Notes: generated by a model not told the origin, from the letters alone. Shown: positions 25,366-34,294, counted from the stretch's first letter. The stretch is 64,000 nucleotides of DNA from Bog-473 sp963706555 (GCA_963706555.1 OY970164.1:4092001-4156000), one strand, 5' to 3'. Program-made: numbers and translations.

Positions 25366-26373
25366 TCAGGAGCGACGCATCGAGTACAGGACCGACCTCC
25401 CCACTGTCCCGCCCGCCGTCAGGCCGATCTTCACCCTTATCGGGGCCATACCCGGCGCCGAGACTTGGGCGACCAGAACGCCGTAGGCGGGCATGGCGTT
25501 GAGACAGATGTGCAAATGGCCGATCGTGCGTGGACCGACACAGGTCGCATGCAGTGGCGTCGATGCGGTGAAGCCATCGACTTCGATTCCCGCCACCTGA
25601 GGCACCGGGCGCACCTCGGCAACGGGGAGGGGACACGGGACGGGAAGCGCAGGCCCTCGGGCCAAGGTCACTCCTGGCTCGGGCAGCACGATGTCAGTGG
25701 CACATGGCGGCGCATGCGCACGCCGGTTCATCGTCCATGTCGGCGGAACGGCGAAGCGAAGGCCATCGAAAGAGATCGAGCGCCAGGATCGAGGTGTCGG
25801 TGAGGGACCGGGTGCGAGCACGACGGCGCGCGGGGAAGCGGTCAGGGTGTGCAGGACGCGGGGTCGCAGCGTTCCGGTAAAGGCTAGTTCCGCACCGAGT
25901 GAGGGGACGACGTAGACGGGAGCGACGCCGGGTGTGTAGAGGGGAACCCCATTCACGACGGCTCTCGATCCCTTGTCGACCATCGGATGCGCCGTCATGA
26001 TCGTCAGCGTGGCGATTGAAGTCCCCGGCGTGGGCGAATCTCCCATCCCAGGAGGGCACCACGCGCCGTCCCCGAGGACGATCACTCCGGTGGACGGGCC
26101 GCACGCTGCGGCGCCTCCCGTCACGAGGGACCAGGAGCGGGGAACCGAAATCTGGGCGTTGCCATAGGTGACCGGCAGCCACCCAGAGGGCGTCGCGGCC
26201 TGAACCACAACGGGTCTCCGTGCAGGATCGGTGACGCCGTTGGCTCGGGCACGCGGCCCGATGATCGGTTGTGCCAGGAGCAGGGCGCACAGCACCGCGC
26301 CAAACCACAGGACGCAAGTCCTGGGACTTCGAAGGCGACGCAAGGGACTCAAGGGACGCAAGGGACAGCTCAT
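25366..26373 (-). CDS. Secreted hypothetical protein with two similar domains
   Basis: 335 residues. An Arg-rich n-region, a hydrophobic stretch (WFGAVLCALLLAQPIIG) and an ARA-N site form a likely signal peptide. The mature part holds two halves of like pattern: WLPVTYGNAQISVPRSWSLV with CGPSTGVIVLGDGAWCPPG, and WRSISFDGLRFAVPPTWTMN with CATDIVLPEPGVTLARG. Each has a W..I.V/F.VP.SW motif and paired Cys, suggesting an internal duplication with disulfides. Function unknown. The first codons are a repeated CCCTTGCGT/AGT motif. Confidence 0.6.
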   Translation of the reverse strand: MSCPLRPLSPLRRLRSPRTCVLWFGAVLCALLLAQPIIGPRARANGVTDPARRPVVVQAATPSGWLPVTYGNAQISVPRSWSLVTGGAAACGPSTGVIVLGDGAWCPPGMGDSPTPGTSIATLTIMTAHPMVDKGSRAVVNGVPLYTPGVAPVYVVPSLGAELAFTGTLRPRVLHTLTASPRAVVLAPGPSPTPRSWRSISFDGLRFAVPPTWTMNRRAHAPPCATDIVLPEPGVTLARGPALPVPCPLPVAEVRPVPQVAGIEVDGFTASTPLHATCVGPRTIGHLHICLNAMPAYGVLVAQVSAPGMAPIRVKIGLTAGGTVGRSVLYSMRRS

Positions 26374-26445
26374 CAGGGATTATGACCTCTTGCAGGCCGA
26401 ATTGGTTCGGTCTGGCTCGCCCGGGGCCTCGATCCGGGCGCCGGC

Positions 26446-26982
26446 TCAGGAGAGAGGCCCACTCCGCAGCAACCGCACCATCTCTATCCCGGTCAACGCT
26501 GCTTCGCGGCCCTTGTTCCCCTCGTCGCCGGGCTCGGAACGAACCAGTGCCTGCTCCAACGTCTCGGTGGTCAGCACGCCGAAGATGACCGGCATCCCGG
26601 TCGAGAGCTGCACCTGCTGAATCCCCGACGCGCACTCCCCCGCCACGAAGTCGTAGTGACCGGTCTCGCCCCGCACGACAGCCCCGAAGCACAGCACAGC
26701 GTCAACTTTGCCGGCCGTCGCGAAAGCACGGGCCACGAGCGGGAGCTCGAAAGCACCGGGGGCCCACGCCACGGTCACATCGTTCCGCTCGGTTCCCGAC
26801 TCGGCCAACGCGTCGAGCGCCCCGTTGAGCAGCCGCAGCGAGATGCCGCCGTTGAACAGTGCGCAGGCGATGCCGATACGCAGACCCGTCCCGCTGTGGT
26901 CACCACGCAACGAGGACCCCACGCGCGATGCCACGTCGTCGAGGGCCCCCTCGGGCAGGGGCAACAGATCAGCTCCGGCCAT
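26446..26982 (-). CDS. ribH: 6,7-dimethyl-8-ribityllumazine synthase
   Basis: 178 residues. Condenses 5-amino-6-ribitylaminouracil with dihydroxybutanone phosphate to lumazine. Seen: IGIACALFNGGISLRLLNGA, VAWAPGAFELPLVARAFA (substrate loop), VLCFGAVVRGETGHYDFVAGE with the catalytic His, and PVIFGVLTTETLEQALVRSE. The N-terminus has about 30 extra residues before the core. The ATG follows the ribBA stop by four bases. Confidence 0.95.
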   Translation of the reverse strand: MAGADLLPLPEGALDDVASRVGSSLRGDHSGTGLRIGIACALFNGGISLRLLNGALDALAESGTERNDVTVAWAPGAFELPLVARAFATAGKVDAVLCFGAVVRGETGHYDFVAGECASGIQQVQLSTGMPVIFGVLTTETLEQALVRSEPGDEGNKGREAALTGIEMVRLLRSGPLS

Positions 26983-26986
26983 CAGC

Positions 26987-28207
26987 TCAGAGAACGTCGT
27001 CGAGGCCGTGCAGGATGTGCCCCATCCGTTCCCGCTTCGTGCGCAGATAGGCGATGTTCTCGGGATTGGCCGTCAGCTGCAACGGGATGCGCTCGGTGAT
27101 GTCGAGGCCGAAACCTTCGAGACCGCCGTACTTGGCCGGGTTGTTGGTCATGACGCGCATGGTGGTCACGCCGAGGTCGACCAGCATCTGGGCCCCGATG
27201 CCGTACTCGCGGCTGTCCACGGGCAGACCCTGCTGCAGATTCGCATCGACGGTGTCGTGCCCCTCCTCCTGCAGTTGGTAGGCGCGGATCTTGTGACCCA
27301 GCCCGATGCCACGCCCCTCGTGGCCGCGCAGATAGATCAGAACGCCGCGGCCCTCCTCCTCGATCCGATCCAACGACGCCCGGAGCTGCGGCCCGCAATC
27401 GCAGCGCAACGAACCGAAGACGTCTCCCGTCAAACACTCGGAGTGGACGCGGACGAGCACATCCTCGTGACCGGCGACCTCACCCATCACGAGAGCGAGA
27501 TGCTGCTCGCCATCCAACACGGACTCGTACACATGGGCCCGGAACTCGCCGCCCGACGCGGGGATCCTCGCCTCGGAGACCAGGCGCACGAGCTTCTCGT
27601 TCCGACGGCGGTACCGGATCAGGTCCGCAATCGAAATGATCGGCAGATCGTGCTTCTTCGCAAACCGCTCGAGATCCGGCAGGCGTGCCATCTCCGATTT
27701 GTCCTCGGTCACGATCTCGCACAGCACGCCCGCCGCAGAGAGGCCGGCGGCCCGGCTGAGGTCCACGGTCGCTTCGGTATGCCCGGCCCGCTTGAGCACG
27801 CCGCCGGCGCGGTAGCGCAAGGGGAAGATGTGACCGGGCCGGTTCAGGTCGCTCGGGCGCGTCGCCGGATCGATCAGGGCGCCGATGGTCGAGGAGCGGT
27901 CGGTGGCCGAGATCCCGGTCGTGGTCCCGTGTCGGAAGTCGACGCTCACGGTGAAGGCAGTGCGCTGCGCCTCGGTGTTGGCCGTCACCATGAGGGGCAG
28001 GTCCAACGCATCGGCCCGCTCGGGCAGCAGGGGCACGCAGATGACCCCCGAGGTATGGGCCAGGAAGAAGGCGATGTTCTCCGGCGTGGCCGCTTCGGCC
28101 GCCATGACCAGGTCACCTTCATTCTCCCGGTCCTCGTCGTCCACCACGACGACCATGCCGAGACGCCCGATGGCGTCAATGGCCTCCTTGACCTCTGAGA
28201 ACCCCAT
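26987..28207 (-). CDS. ribBA: Bifunctional DHBP synthase / GTP cyclohydrolase II
   Basis: 406 residues. RibB half: VVVDDEDRENEGDLVMAAEA, SSTIGALIDPATRPSDLNRPGH and KRAGHTEATVDLSRAAGLS, all active-site loops intact. RibA half: VLVRVHSECLTGDVFGSLRCDCG with the three zinc Cys, LIYLRGHEGRGIGLGHKI and NNPAKYGGLEGFGLDI. It makes both precursors of riboflavin from GTP and ribulose 5-phosphate. Its ATG shares one base with the ribD stop (TGATG), so translation is coupled. Confidence 0.97.
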   Translation of the reverse strand: MGFSEVKEAIDAIGRLGMVVVVDDEDRENEGDLVMAAEAATPENIAFFLAHTSGVICVPLLPERADALDLPLMVTANTEAQRTAFTVSVDFRHGTTTGISATDRSSTIGALIDPATRPSDLNRPGHIFPLRYRAGGVLKRAGHTEATVDLSRAAGLSAAGVLCEIVTEDKSEMARLPDLERFAKKHDLPIISIADLIRYRRRNEKLVRLVSEARIPASGGEFRAHVYESVLDGEQHLALVMGEVAGHEDVLVRVHSECLTGDVFGSLRCDCGPQLRASLDRIEEEGRGVLIYLRGHEGRGIGLGHKIRAYQLQEEGHDTVDANLQQGLPVDSREYGIGAQMLVDLGVTTMRVMTNNPAKYGGLEGFGLDITERIPLQLTANPENIAYLRTKRERMGHILHGLDDVL

Positions 28208-29211
28208 CAGGCCGCAACCTCCACTCGAAGATCCTCTCCCAGTCGTTCCACGGAAACCAACTTTCCTCGCCAGACATCCCCAATTGTGCCAGCTCCGGGC
28301 CCCGCGAAAATCGGGCGCCCATCATCGCCGCCAAAGAGCGCCGGCGCCAGATAGAACACGTACCGGTCCACCAGCCCCGCGGCATGGAAGGAATGCGCCA
28401 CCGAGGCACCCCCCTCGACCAGCAATTGCAGCACGCCCCGCTGCCCCAACTCGGTGAGCACATCGCCGAGCGGGCCCGACAGCTCCAGCGCCGGAAGGAC
28501 CTTCGCCCCTGGCGGGGCCGCCCCGAGGACGACCCGCAGCGGCTGCGTGGGGGCCGGCCCGCCGCCCACCCTGACCGTCAATTCGGGATCGTCGGCCCGC
28601 ACCGTGCCCGCCCCCACCAGAATCGCATCCGAGCGGGCCCGGAGTCGATGGACGTCTTCGCGGGCCGCTTCCCCCGTGATCCAGCGGCTGGTCCCGTCGG
28701 GGGCGGCGGTGCGCGCATCGAGGCTGGCCGCCATCTTGAGGACCACCCAGGGCCGACCGGTGGTGCGGTGCTTGAGATAGGGCGCAAGCTGCTCGGTCAC
28801 CTCGGCCGCCGCCGTCCCCACGGTCACCTCTATCCCTGCCGCCCGCAGCATTGCCACCCCTTTGCCCGCCACCTGTGGGTCCGGGTCCTCGATGGCGATC
28901 ACCACCCGGGCCACTCCCGCCGCCACGATGGCATCGGTACAGGGAGGCGTCCGACCATGGTGGGCGCACGGCTCGAGGGTGGTGAACAGGGTGGCGCCCC
29001 GGGCATGGAGCTCGCCGGCCCGGGCCAGCGCCGTGACCTCTGCGTGAGGGCCGCCGGGCGGGGCGGTCGCTCCCTCGAAGACCCGTGACGGATCGACACC
29101 GGACACGACCGCGCAACCCACCCAGGGATTGGGCGAAGTAGTGCCCCGCACCGAGTCCCCAGCTGCGATGGCCCTCTCCATCAGCTGTTCGTCGCGCACT
29201 TCGTCGCTCAT
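28207..29211 (-). CDS. ribD: Riboflavin-specific deaminase / reductase
   Basis: 334 residues from the ATG at 29211 (MSDEVRDEQLMERAIAAG). Deaminase part: PNPWVGCAVV, HAEVTALARAG, TLEPCAHHGRTPPCTDAI (zinc ligands His, Cys, Cys). Reductase part: RPWVVLKMAASLDARTAAPD, SRWITGEAAREDVHRLRARS and LLVEGGASVAHSFHAAGLVD. Converts the pyrimidine product of GTP cyclohydrolase II to 5-amino-6-ribitylaminouracil phosphate. The riboflavin synthase gene (ribE), which usually sits between ribD and ribBA in actinobacteria, is absent here. Confidence 0.95.
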   Translation of the reverse strand: MSDEVRDEQLMERAIAAGDSVRGTTSPNPWVGCAVVSGVDPSRVFEGATAPPGGPHAEVTALARAGELHARGATLFTTLEPCAHHGRTPPCTDAIVAAGVARVVIAIEDPDPQVAGKGVAMLRAAGIEVTVGTAAAEVTEQLAPYLKHRTTGRPWVVLKMAASLDARTAAPDGTSRWITGEAAREDVHRLRARSDAILVGAGTVRADDPELTVRVGGGPAPTQPLRVVLGAAPPGAKVLPALELSGPLGDVLTELGQRGVLQLLVEGGASVAHSFHAAGLVDRYVFYLAPALFGGDDGRPIFAGPGAGTIGDVWRGKLVSVERLGEDLRVEVAA

Positions 29212-29372
29212 GCGCTGGCCGTCCTGGCTCCCCGGACCTGCGAGGCGGTGCTTCCTGTCCGGCGAGCGGCAATCTGGCGGTGGGCCAATCTCACGTGGGC
29301 CAATCTGATGGAGGCGAGTAGAGGGCCCATTCTGCCAGGGAATCGTTTGCTCCCGAGAAGCGCGTCCGGTCT

Positions 29373-30051
29373 TCAACCGCGGGTGAGCACGCCGATCAAC
29401 CCGGAGAGGTCCTCGATCAGGTCGGTGTGCGGGGCGGTCGACAGCGTGGCCCGGTCATGCGCCCCCGTGAGCACACCGATGACAGCGCGGGCGCCTGCGT
29501 TGGTGCCCGCCTCGAGATCGCTCACGGTGTCCCCGACCACCGCCACCGCGTCGGCCCCTGCGACGCCCAGTCGCTGCATGGCACCGAAGATCATGTCCGG
29601 CGCCGGGCGTCCCCGGCCGCAATCGACCGGAGACAGCGCCAGATCGATCAGCGACCGCCACCCCAACGCGGCAATCGAGCGCGTCGCGGGTACTGGGCGC
29701 GAATCCCGTCGTCAGGCAGATCTTGACGTCGTGCGCCCGTAGCGCCGCAAAGGTCTCGACCGCCCCGTCCATCGGGAGCACCTCGCCCGCTGCCACGATG
29801 CGCTCGTAGGCCTCAGCGAATGCAGTCGTAGCCCGGGCAGCGACAGCAGGCTCGAACAATGCCGCGAACACGTCGGCCTTGGACCGACCCATCGTGTCGC
29901 GCACATAGGTCTGTGCCGACGCGAATTGGGGGCTGTCGGGAGCGACACCGACCGACGAAAGGGCGGTGGCGAACGCGTCGTCGACGGCGCCGTCGTCTTG
30001 GACAGTGGTCCCTGCCATATCGAGCGCGACCAACGCGAACGGGCCGATCAC
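29373..30051 (-). CDS. Phosphonatase-like HAD hydrolase, frame broken
   Basis: About 225 residues after repair of one shift near 29675. Start GTG 30051 (ALVALDMAGTTVQDDG); DMAGTT is the HAD motif I of the phosphonoacetaldehyde-hydrolase branch. DTMGRSKADVFAALF keeps the Lys position used for the Schiff base in PhnX. ICLTTGFAPSTRDALD is motif II; in the second frame, GRPAPDMIFGAMQRLGV and VVGDTVSDLEAGTNAGA are motifs III and IV. It fits the phosphonatase-like family TIGR03351 as I recall it, which is found beside the FAD oxidase encoded just upstream. Confidence 0.8.
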
Positions 30052-30052
30052 C

Positions 30053-31249
30053 TCAGTCCACTCCCGCCGCCGTCAACGTGTCGGCTGCGATAGCCGGTGC
30101 ACAGGTCATGCCCCGCCCCCCGGGACCTGTCACCAGCCAGACACCGGGGAGGACCTCCTCCCGTGCGCAGACGTCGCCGTCGATGCACTGGGTATAGATG
30201 CCCTCCCACCGCCGTGCCACCGCCGGCAGCGTCGCACCCAAAAGAGCCTCGGCGCGGCCCAGGAGCTCGAGGCTGGGCTCCTCCGCCAAGGCGAAGTCGA
30301 AGGGCTCGTCGTAGGCGTGCGTGTCCCCGATGGTAAGGCCCCCGTCCAGTCGCTGCACCATGAGGAGTTGGAGGTGGTGGGCGGCAGACACGGCATTCTG
30401 CGCGCCCAGGGCGTCCAACCCGACGACCTCATAGGCCGGGTAGTAGCGCAAGGTGTCGGCGTCAGCCAACGATGTCGTCAGCACCCCGTCAAAGGGCAAG
30501 GTCTCCATCATCTGGAGGCGCACCCGCCGCACGCGTCCCGCCACCGCATCGGTCCCCTCGAGCTGATCGAACGCGGCTCCGGTCGCCACAATCACCAGGT
30601 CACATTCCCAGCGGGTCCCGGTCACATCGACGACGGCGCGCTCTTCGAGGCGTACGACCCGCCGTTGCGGATGGAACACGTAGGAGCCTTTCCCGGTCAG
30701 ATCGCCCCGCCCGGTCAGGTAGTCCCGCATCGCCCCGAGCACCAGCCGAGGCTCGACCACTGCATCCTGCGCGCAGTACAGGCCCCCCGCCACCTCACCC
30801 CGCACAGCGGGGTTCAGCGCGACGACCCCTTCGGCGTCCACGTAGTCGATCGATCGTTGTCCGGCATCGGGGTGGTGCGCGAACTCCTCCATGACCGTCC
30901 GCTCCGCATCGGTGCGGGCCACGGTCAACGACCCGGTCGGCCGGAAGCCGATACCCGCGATGGCCGTGCCGAGTTCTTCCCAGCGGGTACGGGAGCGTCG
31001 TGCCGCATGGAGCTCTGCCCCCGTTCGCCGCCCGCTCACCCAGAGCAGACCAAAGTTGCGCAGTGAAGCTCCCTGCGGCGCCGCGTCGGCCTCGAGATGG
31101 TGCACCGAATACCCTGCCCGGCAGAGCTCGAAGGCATGCCAGGTCCCGAGAATTCCGCCGCCGACGACGAGCGCCCGCTTGACCTGACGGCGGACCGTCA
31201 GGCCCTGCTCGCTTCGATAGACCCCCGGATGCGGTCGGCCGCCTCCCAC
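30053..31249 (-). CDS. FAD-dependent oxidoreductase, phosphonate-associated (TIGR03364/HpnW-like)
   Basis: About 382-398 residues. The Rossmann start is ALVVGGGILGTWHAFELCRAGY, then PQGASLRNFGLLWVSG, and the DAO-family end WLVTGPGGRGMTCAPAIAAD. The pattern ASxRNFGxxWVSG with GRGMT matches the family found beside phosphonatase-like HADs; it likely oxidises an amino- or N-methyl-aminophosphonate to an aldehyde. The start is unclear: GTG 31249 overlaps rpe by 52 bases and adds an odd Gly-rich lead; a CTG at 31201 overlapping the rpe stop (CTGA) gives a normal N-terminus. Confidence 0.82.
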   Translation of the reverse strand: MGGGRPHPGVYRSEQGLTVRRQVKRALVVGGGILGTWHAFELCRAGYSVHHLEADAAPQGASLRNFGLLWVSGRRTGAELHAARRSRTRWEELGTAIAGIGFRPTGSLTVARTDAERTVMEEFAHHPDAGQRSIDYVDAEGVVALNPAVRGEVAGGLYCAQDAVVEPRLVLGAMRDYLTGRGDLTGKGSYVFHPQRRVVRLEERAVVDVTGTRWECDLVIVATGAAFDQLEGTDAVAGRVRRVRLQMMETLPFDGVLTTSLADADTLRYYPAYEVVGLDALGAQNAVSAAHHLQLLMVQRLDGGLTIGDTHAYDEPFDFALAEEPSLELLGRAEALLGATLPAVARRWEGIYTQCIDGDVCAREEVLPGVWLVTGPGGRGMTCAPAIAADTLTAAGVD

Positions 31250-31854
31250 GGACGAGCGTCCCCGAAGATCGCGCTCCCGGCGACGAACACGTTCGCGCCC
31301 GCTTCCGCGGCGCGCGGTGCCGTGTCGACATCGATACCGCCGTCGACCTCAACGTCCAGGGCGAACGAACCCGCATCGACGGCGTCGCGGACCTGGCGCA
31401 CCTTGCCGAGCACCTCCGCCATGAACTCCTGGCCGCCGAAGCCGGGGAAGACCGTCATGCACAGCACGAGGTCCACGCGGTCCAAGAACGGGGCGACAGC
31501 TTCGAAAGGCGTATCCGGGTTCAAAGCCAGCCCCGCCCGCAGGCCGAGCTCGCGCATCTGGTCGATCAACGCCGGCGTGTTGCCGATCTCGACATGCACG
31601 GTGCACCCGTCGGCGCCCGCAGTAGCGAAGTCCTCGAGGTACTTCTCGGGATTGGTCATCATCAAATGGCAGTCGAAGAACAGCGGGGTGTGTCGTCGCA
31701 GTGAAGCGACGACCGGAGGACCGATGGTCAGATTCGGCACAAAGTGCCCGTCCATGACGTCGACGTGGAGCCAATCGGCCGAGGCGGTCACTTCGCCCAC
31801 CTGTTCGGCCAGTGCCCCGAAGTCCGCCGAGAGCACCGACGGGGCAATGCGCAC
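31198..31854 (-). CDS. rpe: Ribulose-phosphate 3-epimerase
   Basis: 218 residues from the GTG at 31854 (VRIAPSVLSADFGALAEQ); a GTG three codons earlier is possible. TIM-barrel epimerase of ribulose 5-phosphate and xylulose 5-phosphate. Seen: WLHVDVMDGHFVPNLTIGPP with catalytic Asp, FFDCHLMMTNPEKYLEDF with metal His, VLCMTVFPGFGGQEFM, and LDVEVDGGIDVDTAPRAAEAG with the second catalytic Asp. The metal and phosphate sites are complete. Confidence 0.96.
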   Translation of the reverse strand: MRIAPSVLSADFGALAEQVGEVTASADWLHVDVMDGHFVPNLTIGPPVVASLRRHTPLFFDCHLMMTNPEKYLEDFATAGADGCTVHVEIGNTPALIDQMRELGLRAGLALNPDTPFEAVAPFLDRVDLVLCMTVFPGFGGQEFMAEVLGKVRQVRDAVDAGSFALDVEVDGGIDVDTAPRAAEAGANVFVAGSAIFGDARPWEAADRIRGSIEASRA

Positions 31855-31922
31855 CAGGCCCACCGGGCCCGGACTGTGGCTCTCGGGCGGCGGCGCTGCG
31901 CCGGGCGTCGTCGACCCGCCGC

Positions 31923-32729
31923 TCAACTGAACCGGGCCCAACACAGGATGCGCCGGAAGCCGTAGAAGTACGGCTCTCGTTCCCCGAGCTCTTCGAGCAG
32001 GCGCTCCCGGTAGCGATCGACGAAGGCGGTGAAGAGCTCGGGCGTGAGCCGGGTGCGGTAGGGGGTGAGGAGCGTGCCCATGACCCACTCGACGACGTCG
32101 GCCGTCGAGGTGAGCTCGTGGCCGTAGACCTCCATCCGCACGACCTGCTTCTTCGCCCCCAGCTCGTAGAGGAGATCCGCGTAGATCTCGGGCGAGAGCA
32201 CGAACCGGCCCCGGTCCTCGGGGAGATTCTCCTCCAGTGCGTCGATGAAGGGAGCTTCGTTCGCCACTTGTAACGCCAACAGGTGGGAGGGGTGCCGGAA
32301 GTTCGAAGGAACCTGGAACACGATCTGCCCACCCTTGCCAAGGGCGGTGCGCATCCTCGCCAACAGGTTGAGGTGATCGTCCACCCATTGGAGGGACGCG
32401 TTGGCGAAGACCAGATCGAGATCTCGGCCGAGCCACGTGCCGATGTCGCCCACGGCGAAGGACAGGCCGGGAACGTCACCGTGATCGGCCTGGGCGCGGG
32501 CCAACATGGACTCCGAGGAGTCGATGCCGACCGTCTCGGCCGCTTCCATCCACGCGTGCAGTTCCGCTGTGAGATGGCCGGTCCCGCACCCCAGGTCGAC
32601 CACACGACCGCCGGGAACGGGTTGGCAGAGCGCACGCAGATCGTCGAACGGCTGCCGGCGCTCGGCATGGAAGCGCTCGTACTGATCAGGGTTCCATCCC
32701 TCGATTGGAGTCACGGTCACCAAACCCAT
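31923..32729 (-). CDS. Trans-aconitate 2-methyltransferase-like SAM methyltransferase
   Basis: 268 residues. Class I SAM fold: GGRVVDLGCGTGHLTAELHA (motif I), TVGIDSSESMLARAQ (motif II), LVFANASLQWVDDHLNLLAR, and a C-terminal region (VYGHELTSTADVVEWVMGTL, LTPYRTRLTPELFTAFVDRY) that matches Tam enzymes. It likely methylates trans-aconitate or a similar carboxylate. In the common order fmt-rsmB-rpe this slot is often taken by the rRNA methyltransferase rsmB, which is not here. The start lies two bases after the fmt stop. Confidence 0.85.
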   Translation of the reverse strand: MGLVTVTPIEGWNPDQYERFHAERRQPFDDLRALCQPVPGGRVVDLGCGTGHLTAELHAWMEAAETVGIDSSESMLARAQADHGDVPGLSFAVGDIGTWLGRDLDLVFANASLQWVDDHLNLLARMRTALGKGGQIVFQVPSNFRHPSHLLALQVANEAPFIDALEENLPEDRGRFVLSPEIYADLLYELGAKKQVVRMEVYGHELTSTADVVEWVMGTLLTPYRTRLTPELFTAFVDRYRERLLEELGEREPYFYGFRRILCWARFS

Positions 32730-32731
32730 GT

Positions 32732-33634
32732 TTAGTCGCTGCCGAGGCGCTCACCGACCGAGAGGCGCGCACCCCGGGCCCAATCCTCCGCCGCCATGGG
32801 AGCTCGACTCTCGGGCTGCACCCGTTGCAGCTGCAATGTGCCCCGTCCGGTGCTCACCGATGTTCCAACCAGCGTCCCCGGTGGGCCGAGCGGGTCTTCT
32901 GGGCCGGGCCCGGATTCGGATGGCCCGGACGGCGTCGCCTCCAGAATCCCCAGCCGTCGACCCCGGAATGTCGTCCAGGCCCGATCGAGCCGGACCACAC
33001 GATGGAGCTCGATAGCCGCGTCCTCCCACCGAAGGTGGAGGTCCTCAGGCGTCAACTTGGACGCAATGGTGGGTTCCCCTTCTTGGGGTTCGGGAACCGG
33101 AAGGCCGGCCAGTCCCCCGGCGAGGGACGCCACCAGCAGCGCGCTGCCTACCTCGACCAGTGCGGTGCGCAGTGCCGACAGATCGGTGTCCTTGCCGATG
33201 GGCACCACACGACGGGCGTAGACGGGCCCGGTATCGAGCCCTTCCTCGAGCTGCATGAGGCACACGCCCGTCTCGCGGTCTCCCGCGAGGATCGCCCGCT
33301 CGACCGGCGCCGCACCCCTCCAGCGGGGCAAGAGCGAGAAATGGAGGTTGACCATGGGGACGCGCTCGAGCAGGGTCACGGGAATGATCCGGCCGTAGGC
33401 CACCACCACGGCCAACTCGACACCGGCCTCGGCCACGTCCTCCATTTCATGGGAGATAGGCACACCGAGGTCGAGGGCCGCCTCCTTCACCGGACTGGGC
33501 GTGACGGCCCCTCCCCTTCCCCGCCGACGGTCGGGGCGGGTGACGCACAGTGCGATGTCATGTCCGGCGGCGACCAGATCCTGCAAGGGACGGACGGCCA
33601 TTTCGGGCGTCCCGAGAAATGCGAATCGTGCCAC
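32732..33634 (-). CDS. fmt: Methionyl-tRNA formyltransferase
   Basis: 300 residues, GTG start. Seen: FAFLGTPEMAVRPLQDLVAA, VTRPDRRRGRGG, VVAYGRIIPVTLLERV, and the catalytic block NLHFSLLPRWRGAAPVERA (Asn and His), LEEGLDTGPVYARR (Asp). The C-terminal OB-like domain is shorter and more degenerate than usual. It formylates initiator Met-tRNA; the deformylase gene lies directly upstream. Confidence 0.96.
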   Translation of the reverse strand: MARFAFLGTPEMAVRPLQDLVAAGHDIALCVTRPDRRRGRGGAVTPSPVKEAALDLGVPISHEMEDVAEAGVELAVVVAYGRIIPVTLLERVPMVNLHFSLLPRWRGAAPVERAILAGDRETGVCLMQLEEGLDTGPVYARRVVPIGKDTDLSALRTALVEVGSALLVASLAGGLAGLPVPEPQEGEPTIASKLTPEDLHLRWEDAAIELHRVVRLDRAWTTFRGRRLGILEATPSGPSESGPGPEDPLGPPGTLVGTSVSTGRGTLQLQRVQPESRAPMAAEDWARGARLSVGERLGSD

Positions 33635-33653
33635 CCGACCACCGTAGGGCAGC

Positions 33654-33689
33654 GCTCGCCCGAGTAGGGCAGCGCCGGCCCGGGCGAGC
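33654..33689. other. Perfect 9-base inverted repeat between def and fmt
   Basis: GCTCGCCCG (33654-33662) pairs with CGGGCGAGC (33681-33689) around an 18-base loop. The 12-base direct repeat GTAGGGCAGCGC (33644 and 33664) overlaps it. It could be a transcript hairpin that tunes read-through; there is no T tract. Confidence 0.45.
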
Positions 33690-33713
33690 TACCTGGCGCG
33701 CGATCGAATGCGC

Positions 33714-34247
33714 TTACCGGGTGAAGATGCTCGAGAGCCCGTCGGGATCGCCCGCGGGCAGGTCCAACGTGCGGGCACGCAAGATCCGGAGCGCCTCTTT
33801 GCGCTGATCGGCATCGAGCCGCTCGACCAGCAGAATGCCGTCCAGGTGATCCAGCTCGTGTTGGAAGACCCGGCCTTCCAACTCCGTCCCCTCGAGCGAC
33901 AGCTCGTTTCCGTCGAGGTCCAGACCGACCAGGTGCACGGCATTCGGTCGGACGATCTCCCAACTCAGCCCCGGTATCGACAGACAGCCCTCTTCGTAGG
34001 CCCACTCACCGTCACTCTCGACGATGCGCGGGTTGATGACGACGCGAGCACCTTCGCCGACGTCGTAGACGAACATCCGCTTCTGCACGCCGACCTGATT
34101 CGCCGCCAACCCGGTGCCCGGCGCCTCGTACATCGTCTCGATCATGGAGTCGGCCAGGGCCACGACACCGGCATCGATGTCCGTCACCTCTCGAGTGATC
34201 TCTTTCAGGACCGGGTCCCCGTATTGTCGAATTATCAGCCCAGGCAC
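33714..34247 (-). CDS. def: Peptide deformylase
   Basis: 177 residues from the GTG at 34247 (PGLIIRQYGDPVLKEITREV). The three motifs are complete: APGTGLAANQVGVQKRMF (motif 1), EEGCLSIPGLSWEI (motif 2, metal Cys) and FQHELDHLDGILLVERL (motif 3, two His and catalytic Glu). Removes the formyl group from nascent chains; paired with fmt downstream. Confidence 0.97.
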   Translation of the reverse strand: MPGLIIRQYGDPVLKEITREVTDIDAGVVALADSMIETMYEAPGTGLAANQVGVQKRMFVYDVGEGARVVINPRIVESDGEWAYEEGCLSIPGLSWEIVRPNAVHLVGLDLDGNELSLEGTELEGRVFQHELDHLDGILLVERLDADQRKEALRILRARTLDLPAGDPDGLSSIFTR

Positions 34248-34294
34248 GTGTTCATTGTAACGATGATCTCGGCCTTCTCGGGCTCGGAGCGGGA

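Noticed and set aside
29212..29372. FMN riboswitch upstream of ribD
   Set aside because: None of the conserved RFN-element boxes could be seen in the 161 bases.
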